Assembly (NCBI GenBank): GCA_964016985.1
Contig: OZ024826.1
Coordinates: 66,653,523-66,717,522 of the forward strand
Source of the DNA: Anodontia alba
Taxonomy: Eukaryota; Mollusca; Bivalvia; Lucinida; Lucinidae
Direction: 5' to 3'
Length of the DNA stretch: 64,000 bases
Position numbers and translations under genes: made by a program. Under the pieces are notes generated by a model, which made no database searches, was not told where the DNA came from, and saw only the letters and a list, made by a program, of their open reading frames with translations. Below, piece by piece: positions 11,891-21,139 of this stretch (positions within the stretch are counted from its first letter, which is position 1; each line of letters starts with the position of its first letter).

Positions 11891-12082
11891 AAATGTAATA
11901 AACAGTTTATTTTGTTGTTTTGATCGATTACGGAGAAATATTTCACTCGTGTTCTAAGGTTTGCTTATAAAAAACGCATTTGCTTCGCTCACTCGTTTTC
12001 TACGCGCAAGCCTTAGGACACTAGTGAATTATTTCTCCGCAATCGATCAAAACAACCAAATAAACTCTATTTATTACATTTT
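11891..12082. mobile_element. Fold-back MITE with ~85-bp arms
   Basis: The left arm (about 11891-11975) and right arm (about 11999-12082) are inverted copies at roughly 85% identity. AATGTAATAAA, TTGTTTTGATCGATT and CGGAGAAATA are seen on both. They enclose a short loop containing GCTTCGCTCACTCG. There is no coding capacity. Transcribed or extruded, it would form a very long hairpin. Confidence 0.7.
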
Positions 12083-12540
12083 CAGCAGTGATTTACAGAG
12101 ATTTATTAGTGAATTATAATCTAGAATTCATCGAGTGAATTATTTCATTTCGAACGTTTTGACATCGTAATTGCTAGGCGACGTCGCTGGCGTTGTTGGT
12201 AACAACAATAACAATAGTTGACGTATTGCGGAAAATTTGATAAAAATCATGGAAATTAGACTGCAATTTTTACGTCCAGTTGGCGTTTTTGAGGAAAGAC
12301 ATGCAACACAAATATGAAGCATGATTTTTTTGATAATCCAGTTCTTGTTGTGTCTGTATTTCAAGCCCAGGATGATTTTTGCATGAAAGTGGCGACTGGC
12401 CCAAATACAGAGACGTTGAATTGAATGATTCAACCGGACAGATTATTGTGCGAAGGGGACCTTACCTATCTCCTATCTATATAAAGGAACCTTACTTACA
12501 TAACTGTCTTAATTGGGCTTCGACTTTTGTTGTTTTGATG

Positions 12541-12563
12541 TTGTTGTTTTTTTGGTTTTTTTT

Positions 12564-12594
<31 letters not shown>

Positions 12595-12650
12595 TTTTGT
12601 TGTTTTTTTTTTTTGTTTTGTTTGTTATTGTTTTTGTTATTGTTTCTTGC
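12541..12650. repeat. T-rich low-complexity tract
   Basis: About 110 nt of T interrupted only by G and an occasional C. The apparent phenylalanine-rich reading frame across it is an artefact. Confidence 0.9.
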
Positions 12651-12659
12651 TTCTTTTAA

Positions 12660-13585
12660 ATACGTTTAGTTTATAATGGGTCTTGATTAGATATTTTTTA
12701 TGATGAAATATGCCACCCATTTATGAATCGGTCTCAATGTAAATTAGACTATTTTAATTAGTGTAAACATGAACTATATACATGAATAGCAAACGCTAAA
12801 AATCAATATACAAATGGGATTCAGCTCTTGTATATGAATTCATCTCCTAATAAATCATAAATATATATACTGTGATCTGAATCACACATACATAAAAATA
12901 GTAAACATTCCCTGTTCCATGAAAGACTAATCATTTATAACAAAAAAGAGAAGTATAGTGATAAAGTAAAAACGTGAATAAGAGAGAGGTACAGTATGAT
13001 CAAGCTAAGATAAGGAGGGAAAATAAGAACGATCTCACGGGGACCCTAAAACAAACATGTAAATAATATATCTATTGTTGGGAACGATATCGCCAATTAC
13101 ATTTCCTTTGTACATTTACATATACTAGTTAGAAATTCCAAATTGTATGATTGTTAAAATTTATCTTTGGATGGCTTTGAATGTGAAATGATTGTCTTGG
13201 TCTCTCAGTACGGTACTGTCATGTAGAAGATATTGTCAGGAAGGAGGACAATAACGTGACACCTTATCCAACATGACTTTACTCAGTATATTATACTGGT
13301 TACATTAAAAGAAAATCTGTTTTGATGTCAGACCGTCAAATGTGCTACAATTTGTGTGCAGTTTTGTATTATAAACTGTTTTTAAACCAACGTTATATTT
13401 GGATAAGAATTCAGAATAACAGCGATAACATTTTGACAATGTTTTACATAGTTTATGATACCGGTAACCCAGCATAAGAAGTTATCAGTTAAATTTCATT
13501 TCTGTAATTTAGTCACCTACTTGACTAGTTCTAGCAAAAAAAAATGGTTCAGCTGAGAAATATATATCTTCTGCGCAAATTAACG
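12660..13585. other. No gene seen
   Basis: AT-rich sequence without recognisable coding or repeat structure. Confidence 0.4.
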
Positions 13586-13596
13586 ATTCCGTGGAA

Positions 13597-13725
13597 CGAT
13601 TCCGGAATTGTCTTGCGCAAAGTAGGAATTTTCACTTTGTTGCGCAACGGTACAATTCCTGAATTGTGCAAGAGATTTGGCTGGATTATTGTTATTGTCT
13701 CCGCGCAAAATAGGAATCTTTGAGA
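13597..13725. repeat. Palindrome-family sequence upstream of Tc1 remnant
   Basis: Contains CGATTCCGGAATTG and GCGCAAAGTAGGAATT, shared with 9919-9952, plus further variants (ATTCCTGAATTGTGCAAGAG at about 13652, GCGCAAAATAGGAATC at about 13707). The repeated GCGCAA...GGAATT modules in both orientations look like a transposon end with subterminal repeats. Confidence 0.45.
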
Positions 13726-13799
13726 TTATAATCATATCGGATAGATCCTTTACGTCTTTTGGTGCAATTCCATTAAAATTTATTTGGCTACGTAACGTC

Positions 13800-14760
13800 G
13801 TGAAATGCCACGGCTACCCAAAAGAGACAGAGGACGTGCAGTTGACCTCAATGCAAGATTTCTCACAGTCACGGGTCGCTAGGCAGCATGATATTACCCA
13901 GTCAACCGTCAGCCGACTTCGGCACTGTTTACGTGCGACGGGGCTGTTAGTGGACGGACCTCTTAATGGCTGTCTCCATGAGTCAAGATCGTGAGATACG
14001 TTTGGCACATGTGCACGACCGGTTCAGGACAGCGGCGGATACAGCAGCAAATACGGCAGGACGTCACAACACAAGGATTCATCCCGAAACTGCAAACCGT
14101 TTGAAGGAAGTAGGCTTGTACGACCTTATTTTGGAAAACATCTGACGCAGAGAAGGCGTTAGAACAGGATGAACTGATTGCGACGACACAGCCGTCGTCA
14201 GTTTCCTATGCACCGATGGAAACAAGCCCTGTTTAGTGACGAGGCGCGGTTCACCTTTAACCGTGCTGGCGGACCTAAACGCACGATTCACGGACGCTTG
14301 CGTCATGGAAACTGACAGATTTTCTGGCGGCTCGGTAATGGTGTGAGGCATGGACATGTCCATGGACTCAAAATGCCTCTAATTGTGGTCAACGGAAACT
14401 TAAACGCCATTCTTCGTCATTGCGTGGTTCCGTTTGTGCAGCAGCACAATCTGGCATTTCAATAAGATAATGCAAGGTCGCATGTCGCTCGAGTTTGGCG
14501 CGATTTCTTAGCCCAGAACAACGCGATTCAGCTTGACTGGCTACCTTAAAGCACTAACATTTTCCCCATAGAACACCTATGGGACGAACTTGACAGATGG
14601 GTTCGGTCACGACGTTGCGTTCCCAATAACGTCAAGGAACTGACAGCAGGAGTGGAATCACATGCCTCTGAGAAAGATCAACACCCTCTCCATGGCTAAC
14701 AGGATACGTGAAACAACGCGCCCAAACGGCGGGGTTAACACGATATTGACTTTGAACTGT
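13800..14760 (+). pseudogene. Tc1-like DDE transposase, dead copy
   Basis: The N-terminal helix-turn-helix is recognisable in one frame (about 13850-13970: SRVARQHDITQSTVSRLRHC, then TGLLVDGPLNG). Downstream, in other frames, are RIHPETANRLKEVGLY (one frameshift) near 14078, LFSDEARFTFNRAGG near 14230 with the first catalytic Asp, a DNARSHVAR block near 14467 with the second Asp, and PIEHLWDELDRWVRSRR near 14565 with the Glu. Several frameshifts and stops (for example TAA just before DNAR and within LDWLP) inactivate it. Tc1 enzymes cut and paste at TA dinucleotides. I could not find convincing terminal inverted repeats, though palindromic sequence lies just upstream. Confidence 0.82.
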
Positions 14761-14969
14761 AATTTTGATTTCGACACATCATACCCTGGAACACTTTAAC
14801 AGACATTGTGCATTGGTTTCGCATTATGTGATATTGAAATTTTGAGAATTTCTTTAAAAATGAATTTGGAATTTGTTTATGAAATATACTTAAATAAATT
14901 TAGTTATGCGTTTCTTTCTCCTTTCAGTATAGGCATGTACGTGTATGTGTACGTGAATTTTTGTGTATA

Positions 14970-15066
14970 TATATATATATGTTTATGTGCACATATGTGA
15001 ATGCTTATACATATGTGTGTGCACATGTATGTATGTATGTGTGTGTATGTATGTATGTATGTATGT
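14970..15066. repeat. TG/ATGT-rich microsatellite, left of LINE-C
   Basis: Short TA and TG runs lead into ATGT repeats (about 15025-15066). The same tetranucleotide follows the 3' end of LINE-C at 19155-19226. Confidence 0.9.
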
Positions 15067-15101
15067 GCTACATAAGACATTTAAGTTACTGCTTCTATAT
15101 A

Positions 15102-15352
15102 GCTGTTAACAGAATCTGTGTAGCAATATCTAGGGTAGATGGAACTCTCAAGCCCTGGTCGGCAATCTATCTAGGAGTTGGCAACTCCAAACAAAAACCT
15201 ACATACCTGGATTTGCCTGTTCCAGTTATGTAAAGTCTGCTGTTAACAGAATCTGTGTAGCAATATCTAGGGTAGATGGAGCTCTCAAGCCCTGGTCGGC
15301 AGTCCATCTAGGAGTTGCCTGTTCCAGTTATGCAAAGTCTGCTTCGGCAGCT
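15102..15352 (+). repeat. Direct duplication, probably LINE-C 5' region
   Basis: A block starting GCTGTTAACAGAATCTGTG and ending CCAGTTATGTAAAGTCTGC occurs at 15102-15240 and again from 15239 to about 15340. The second copy lacks about 35 bp (the GGCAACTCCAAACAAAAAC portion). Tandem 5' monomers are known in several LINE families; I infer that these belong to LINE-C, which follows in the same orientation. Confidence 0.6.
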
Positions 15353-15679
15353 GGGGCGGAAGAAATCATTACTATGATTCAACGGCCCAAATGGCGATGC
15401 AGCAGCATGTTGTGGAGCATGGAGAGCATGACAAGGCACAAAAGAAGTCATGGTCATCCACTGCATCCGGGCTTAGCTCCAGATGTCCTGACACTGTCTT
15501 GCCTCTGCGCGCCTCTCCCTCACTATAATCCAATTCACAGCGCATGTCATCTTAATCAGCAACACACATTCACAACAAGCACCTATATGCAAATCATACA
15601 AAAGCCCTGTGGCGATGGGCGAGCGGCGAAGCAGCAGGTGAGGAAACACTGGAAGCTGTAGTTGCGGACCTACACACAG

Positions 15680-15906
15680 GCGGCTTGGTTCTATATGGTC
15701 GCTTTCCTTAAGGTCGAAGCAGTATGGGGAATTCGGCAGCCGAACTGAGCGACTGAGCAGACCTTTTTAGGATCGCACTGCTCACCCCCGTAGCATGGGG
15801 AAGGGGCTAGAAAAGGTGCCCTAAACAATTGCCTGCTTCAAAACTCCTGGCTGGTTAACCGCGATCAGCGGGAATCCCACTTAGCGGTCAAACAAGAAAA
15901 AAGAAG
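15680..15906 (+). other. LINE-C 5' untranslated region (probable)
   Basis: GC-richer sequence containing AATTCGGCAGCCGAACTGAG and CGCGATCAGCGGGAATCCC leads directly to the ORF start at 15907. It has no coding content. Assignment is by position and by composition unlike the surrounding AT-rich DNA. Confidence 0.5.
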
Positions 15907-16640
15907 ATGGTGAAACCTCTTACCATCGGCGCTTGGAATGTGCGCACCCTAATGGACAGTTCTAGTTCTGACAGACCTGAGCGAAGAACAGCTCTAGTTG
16001 GTAGAGAACTTGACCGATACAATGTCGAGATTGCAGCTCTATGTGAGACTCGCCTTGCAGAAGAAGGGCTTTTAAAAGAAGTTGGTGCTGGCAACACTTT
16101 CTTCTGGAGTGGACGCAAGAAAGAAGAGCGGCGTGAAGCAGGAGTAGGATTCGCCATCAAGTCACACCTCCTCAGCAAGCTTTCAGGACTTCCCAAAGGC
16201 ATAAATGACCGCCCGATGACGCTGAGACTTCCCTTATCTGGCAAGAGGCATGCAACAATTGTAAATGCCTATGCACCCACAATGACCAACCTAGATGAGG
16301 TTAAAGACAAGTTCTATGATGATTTGGATTCTATGATTTCTGCAGCACTCCGGACAGACAAACTCATCCTCCTCGGGGACTTCAATGCCAGAGTGGGCAC
16401 AGACCACCGGACCTGGGAAGGAGTGATTGGATCTGAAGCTGTAGGGAAGTGCAACAGCAATGGACCTCCTTTTAAGGAAGTGTGCAGAGCATGAATTACT
16501 GATCACCAACACAGTCTTCCGTCTGCCAACTCGCAGAAAGACAACATGGATGCACCCTCGCTCCAAACACTGGCATCTCATTGACTATGTCATAGTGCGA
16601 AGGAAGGACAGACAGGATGTCAGAGTGACTAAAACTACGT
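15907..16640 (+). pseudogene. LINE-C ORF, apurinic-type endonuclease domain
   Basis: ATG at 15907 opens MVKPLTIGAWNVRTLMD, whose Asn belongs to EEP motif I. Next come the catalytic Glu in AALCETRLA, REAGVGFAIK, IVNAYAPTMTN and LLGDFNARVGTDHRTWEG (about 16369-16420), and then a histidine block ([13 protein letters not shown] near 16651) at the end. A +1 shift near 16470 and a compensating shift near 16640 put only about 170 bp out of frame ([19 protein letters not shown] is seen in the alternate frame). GenBank genes with this domain are often mislabelled craniofacial development protein 2; it is a retrotransposon endonuclease that would nick the target site. Confidence 0.9.
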
Positions 16641-17328
16641 GTGTGCAGACTGTTGGACAGATCACAGGCTTGTTGTCAGCAAACTCAACCTGCGCATTCA
16701 GCCTGTACGACGACCACAAGGCAAGAAGGTGCCAAAGAAATTAGATGTCTCCAAGCTGAAACAAGACAGCAAGAGGCAAGCATTTGTCAATGATCTCTGC
16801 AGCCGTTTAGATGCACTGGAACACAGTTCAAAAGATGTAGATGAGAGCTGGACAGTCTTCAGAGACACCATTCACTCTTCAGCAATGGATTCCCTAGGAC
16901 CAGTATCTCGCAAACACCAAGATTGGTTTGATGAGAATGATAAAGAAATTCAGGGACTCCTTGAAGACAAATGCCAAAAACACAAGGCTTACCTCAGAAA
17001 TACCAGCTCATTACCTAGCAAGACTGCCTATTCAAACATATGCAAGACAGTTCAGACGAGGCTCAGATACATGCAAGACTCCTGGCTGAGAAAAAAAGCT
17101 GATGAAATTCAGTCCTTTGCAGACAGAAAGGACATGAAAAAGTTCTTTGATGCACTCAAGACAGTATATGTTCCCCAGAGCTAAGGAACCACCCCACTCC
17201 TTAGTGCAGATGGAACTAGTCTTCTGACTGATAAAGAAGCTATCTTGAAAAGATAGGCTGAACACTTTGATGGTGTCCTTAATCGGCCATCAGCTATCAA
17301 TAATGAAGCTATCAACAAACTACCACAG
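16639..17328 (+). pseudogene. LINE-C ORF, linker between endonuclease and RT
   Basis: Continues in the same frame as the 5' end of the ORF. The segment is charged, partly helical, and carries DWFDENDKEIQGLLEDK and LRKKADEIQSFADRKDMKKF, typical of the EN-RT linker. Two in-frame stops interrupt it: TAA at 17182-17184 and TAG at 17254-17256. The latter sits where AEHFD follows and Trp would be expected, so it looks like a TGG-to-TAG change. After it the frame runs straight into the RT without a shift. Confidence 0.85.
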
Positions 17329-18612
17329 GTGGTATGTAATCCGCTGCTTGATGAGCTCCCAACCGTCTCTGAAACAGTGAAAGCAATAAAACTCCTGTCA
17401 TCTGGCAAGGCTCAAGGATCAGATGCAATACCTGCAGAGATCTACAAAGCAGGAGGTCCTCCAGTTGCAGAGAAACTGACAGAGTTATTTCACATTATGC
17501 GGAGAAAAGAAGCCATCCCTCAAGAATTCAAGGATGCAACAATTATCCACCTATTCAAAAGGAAAGGGAATCCTCAAGTCTGTGACAATCATCGAGGCAT
17601 CTCTTTATTGTCAATTGCTGGGAAGATTCTTGCTAGGGTCCTACTGAACCGATTGAATGAACACCTGGAACGGTCAGGGCTTCTACCAGAAAGCCAGTGT
17701 GGATTCAGGAAAAACAGAGGAACAATAGACATGATCTTCACAGCACGACAGCTTCAAGAAAAATGCCAGGAACAGAATGTGGACCTCTATATGACCTTTG
17801 TCGACCTTACCAAAGCATTTGACACAGTCAATCGTGAGGGACTTTGGAAAATTATGGCAAAGTTTGGTTGTCCTGCCAAATTCATAGCAATGGTGCGGCA
17901 GTTCCATGACGGTATGCTTGCAAGGGTCCAAAATGATGGCGAGTTTTCTGATCCATTTCCTGTGACAAATGGAGTTAAGCAAGGCTGTGTACTAGCTTCA
18001 ACACTGTTCAGCATGATGTTTTCTGCCATGCTTACAGATGCTTTCCAGGATGGTGACAATGGTACACCTATTAGGTATCGCTTTGGTGGGAAACTTTTCA
18101 ACCTAAGAAGGTTGCAAGGTAAATCTAAGGTGCAGACAGAGGTGCTAGACGAGTTCCTCTTTGCTGATGACATGACAAATGGTGCTCCAACGGAAGAGAA
18201 AATGCAAAAAGGTGTGAATCAAGTATCTGATTCATGTGACAGCTATGATCTCACAATCAGCATCAAAAAGACTGAGGTAGTATATCAGCCAGCACCTGGA
18301 AAGCCTTACAAGGAGCCTACAATCACAGTGAAAGGTCAACGACTGCAACTGGTAGACAAGTTCACCTACCTTGGAAGCACATTGTCTAGAGTTGTGTACA
18401 TTGATGATGAAGTCAATGCTAGAATTGCCAAAGCTAGTGCAGCATTTGGCCAGCTACGTGGAAGTATTTGGGACCGAAGTGAAATCAGACTTGACACAAA
18501 GCTGAAAGTATATAGATCGGTAGTGCTGCCAACACTGTTATACGCATGCGAAACTTGGACAGTTTACCAACGGCATGCCAAAAGACTGAACCACTTCTTA
18601 GAAAACTTCTAA
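17329..18612 (+). pseudogene. LINE-C ORF, reverse transcriptase domain
   Basis: An uninterrupted 427-codon stretch holding the RT blocks in order: SSGKAQGSDAIPAEIYK, IIHLFKRKGNPQVCDNHRGI, ISLLSIAGKILARVLLNRL, PESQCGFRKNRGTIDMIF, VDLTKAFDTVNREGLW (first catalytic Asp), NGVKQGCVLASTLFSMMFSA, then the catalytic box FADD at 18160-18171 and YLGSTLS. It polymerises cDNA from the nicked target. The end is lost by a frameshift near 18590, just after LYACETWTVY. With only a few lesions over about 3.2 kb this is one of the best-preserved elements in the window. Confidence 0.93.
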
Positions 18613-19097
18613 AGATCAAGTGGCAAGACAGGATTCCAGACACAGAAGTCCTGAAAAGGGCAGGGATGCAGAGTATACATACTCTTCTGAAATTGGCACA
18701 GTTGAGATGGACAGGCCATGTTACCAGAATGCCTGATGAACGTTTGCCAAAGAAAATCCTCTATGGAGAACTTCAAGTAGGAAAACTCTCCCATGGTGGT
18801 CAGAAGAAGCGATACAAGGACACCCTCAAAGTCTCCCTTAAAGACTTCAACATACCAACAGAGTCATGGGAACAGATTGCACAAGATCGTACAAAGTGGC
18901 GAGGCCTCATAAAAAGGGGAGCTGGTGAATACGAAGCAAACAGAATCAGCGAAGCCGAGCAGAAACGTGCACAGCGGAAAGCCAGAGCTAAGGCATCACC
19001 AACAGAGCTTTCTTCCTCAGACCTCTCTTGTTCTATCTGCAACAGGCAGTTTAGAGCTAAGATTGGTCTCATCAGCTATCTTAGAACACACAAATAA
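18546..19097 (+). pseudogene. LINE-C ORF C-terminus with zinc-knuckle-like motif
   Basis: Picks up after the frameshift near 18590 with LRKLLKIKWQDRIPDTEVLK and RWTGHVTRMPDERLPKKILY, a conserved region after the RT thumb in this LINE group. It ends in CSICNRQFRAKIGLISYLRT-H, a C2H2-type finger (19029-19093). The Cys pair and final His are present, but the first zinc-binding His position appears to be Tyr. A TAA stop at 19095 is followed by about 55 bp of 3' UTR and (ATGT)n. Confidence 0.88.
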
Positions 19098-19154
19098 TAA
19101 CTCATCACACAGTTGATTAGGATTGGTCATTGTCAGTAATGACAGACGAACAAG

Positions 19155-19226
19155 ATGTATGTATGTATGTATGTATGTATGTATGTATGTATGTATGTAT
19201 GTATGTATGTATGTATGTATGTATGT
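19155..19226. repeat. (ATGT)n microsatellite at LINE-C 3' end
   Basis: About 18 perfect tetranucleotide units start about 55 bp after the LINE-C stop codon. This is either the element's tail or a pre-existing target repeat, since a similar array lies at 15025-15066. Confidence 0.95.
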
Positions 19227-19699
19227 GTGAGTATGCGTATGTAGAATATGACTATATACGTATGTACTGGAAAATAAATACTTGTTAAATTTTCAATTTG
19301 GTTTGATAATTGCATTTTACTGAATATGAAAAATACCGTTTCAATCAAATGAGAAGTGAAAATACAAACAAATATGATTAATAAATGTAATACATCATTA
19401 CATCATTATTTTATTTTCTATCTGCATTTCATCCTTCGGAGTGCACAGCTTAAACATTTTGGGAAAAATGATTGCTTTTCAAGGTAAAGGTAAACGTATA
19501 TTTTCTTCAATTAGATCTATTAATGTATCTGCCAGTCGTCACCAGTCGTTTTGAGATCCATTTTCTTTTTGTAAAATAGGTGGCATGCGCACTGATTTTA
19601 CTGACATACTCCCTGAATCAAAAATCAAAAACGGGTATATCCACCTCGAGCAGTGCATCTTTTCCTCATTGAGCTAACAATGTTTCTGATTCGCACCTA

Positions 19700-19960
19700 G
19701 CTCTACTCTTCAACTAAAGGTTGCCTTAGTTCATTAAGATTATGGGGTGGGGATCCATACACACGACAACCCAACGCATCCCTAACATGATCAGTAGGCG
19801 CGAGGTCTGGCGATAATGAAGCCAGTCGATAGCATTGATGTTATAGACTTGAAGACACTGCTATTTTGCTCTGGCAGTATGTGCCCTGGCATTGTTCTGC
19901 TGGAGTAGACCACCATACTTCTGTATGAATGGCTGCACTATTGGTTCCAGCACTTAAGCA
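19700..19960 (-). pseudogene. Tc1-like transposase C-terminal fragment
   Basis: On the minus strand the sequence reads QPFIQKYGGLLQQNNARAHT-ARAK, a decayed form of the LQQDNARPHTAR block around the second catalytic Asp (here Asn). It continues with NINAIDWL and a shifted LMLGMRWVV...PHPIILMN..L region corresponding to the WDMLGRRV...PPxNLNEL end of Tc1 transposases. Stops and frameshifts are frequent, and the N-terminus is absent. It differs from the copy at 13.8 kb and belongs to another subfamily. Confidence 0.6.
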
Positions 19961-20299
19961 AACCTCCTTGAAATTGCGTAAAACCTATCCGACTGACACT
20001 AATCTTTTGCATTGCTTGATGAACAACACATACTCTTGAGATTCCTTGCTATGTTTTTTTAACTTATTTCTTTATTATTGTATGTTTTCTTGTGCAAATA
20101 GTAAAATGTCGGACTGAGAGGATAACTGTATACTTCAAGAGTCATCTCTTTTGGAAGCGCATTTATTTACCTTCCAAGAATCCCGGATCCACTAGTGAAG
20201 TGTTTGCACTTTTTCTTTTAGATTCTTTTTTGTTTGATATGGTTTTACGGTCCAGTCAACACTGTTAAGGTCATGTCGGGCCGGTCAGGTAATCTACTC

Positions 20300-20690
20300 C
20301 TCATACCATAAAAGCACACCAAGTCTCAAGGCTCTACATTAGCAAATAATTTTCGAGATATCTTGCTGAGAAGATTTTATTATCATTGTACTACAAGAGG
20401 CATAACTGTAAAAATTCAGTTAATTAGGTAATCGACATCATTCCTAATCAGCATACCAAGTTTCAATGTTTTAGCTCAAACACTTCGAGATATCTTGCTA
20501 ATTAGAGTCTGTTATATCCGTCAAAAAAAGGATATAACTCTGGAACTACAAGTCCGATGGAAAACATACGGGTCCAGTTATTTTTTTACTCTGATTCTAC
20601 ACACAAAATTTCAAGATCCCCTCTCTACACAAAGTGTGTCAAACGAACGGACGAACGAACGAACAAACAACCCAAACGCAATATACCCCT
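20300..20690 (+). repeat. Degenerate tandem monomers plus (GAAC)n (pearl-like family 3)
   Basis: About three ~120-140-bp units share phrases such as CATAACTGTAAAAATTCAG or GATATAACTCTGGAACTAC, CCAAGTCTCAAGGCTCTA or CCAAGTTTCAATGTTTTA, and TTCGAGATATCTTGCT. They end in a GAAC/GGAC tetranucleotide run (20642-20668). Monomers followed by a tetranucleotide microsatellite repeat the architecture of the large element at 21-28 kb. Neither a 5' nor a 3' terminus is recognisable. Confidence 0.5.
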
Positions 20691-21026
20691 CTGACTTCTG
20701 GTCATTCTTTCTTTCTTTCATTCCTTTCTTTATTATTGTGTTTGACTGTGTATTCATAGTTCTAATGTCTAATTCGGAATCGAGTAGTCCTGATGTCGAG
20801 TGGTCCTCAGTCCGAATTCTGCGACAGGTGCTGACAGAAACCTTAAGCGTTTGACCAGGACCTGTGTACATGAGATAAGGTATTTCTGACAAAAAAAAAG
20901 AATAAATAATCCACAAGCACCCCTTAAATCTGAAATGAACCTGTCCAATATATAAGGTTTTATTTGTATAAGCGGGCTAAGACGATGAAGATTGCCGGAC
21001 ACATCCGTGACAAATGCATATACAAG

Positions 21027-21043
21027 AGGACCATGATGGTCCT
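21027..21043 (+). repeat. 5'-terminal palindrome of the HINE
   Basis: AGGACCATGATGGTCCT is a near-perfect 17-nt palindrome just inside the element start. A variant occurs at 4615-4629. Confidence 0.75.
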
Positions 21044-21139
21044 ATATCGCTCACCTGACCAAACAGACTTGCATATTTACTGTTGAAGTTTCAGCCAAGT
21101 TCACTGCTCTAGGATTTGTGTATAAACTTAATAGCACTA

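Noticed and set aside
12379..12669. Phenylalanine-rich membrane-like protein
   Set aside because: Created by translation of the T-rich tract.
15374..15661. 95-codon frame upstream of LINE-C
   Set aside because: It lies in the probable 5' region of the LINE, has no recognised motif and is not in frame with the ORF.
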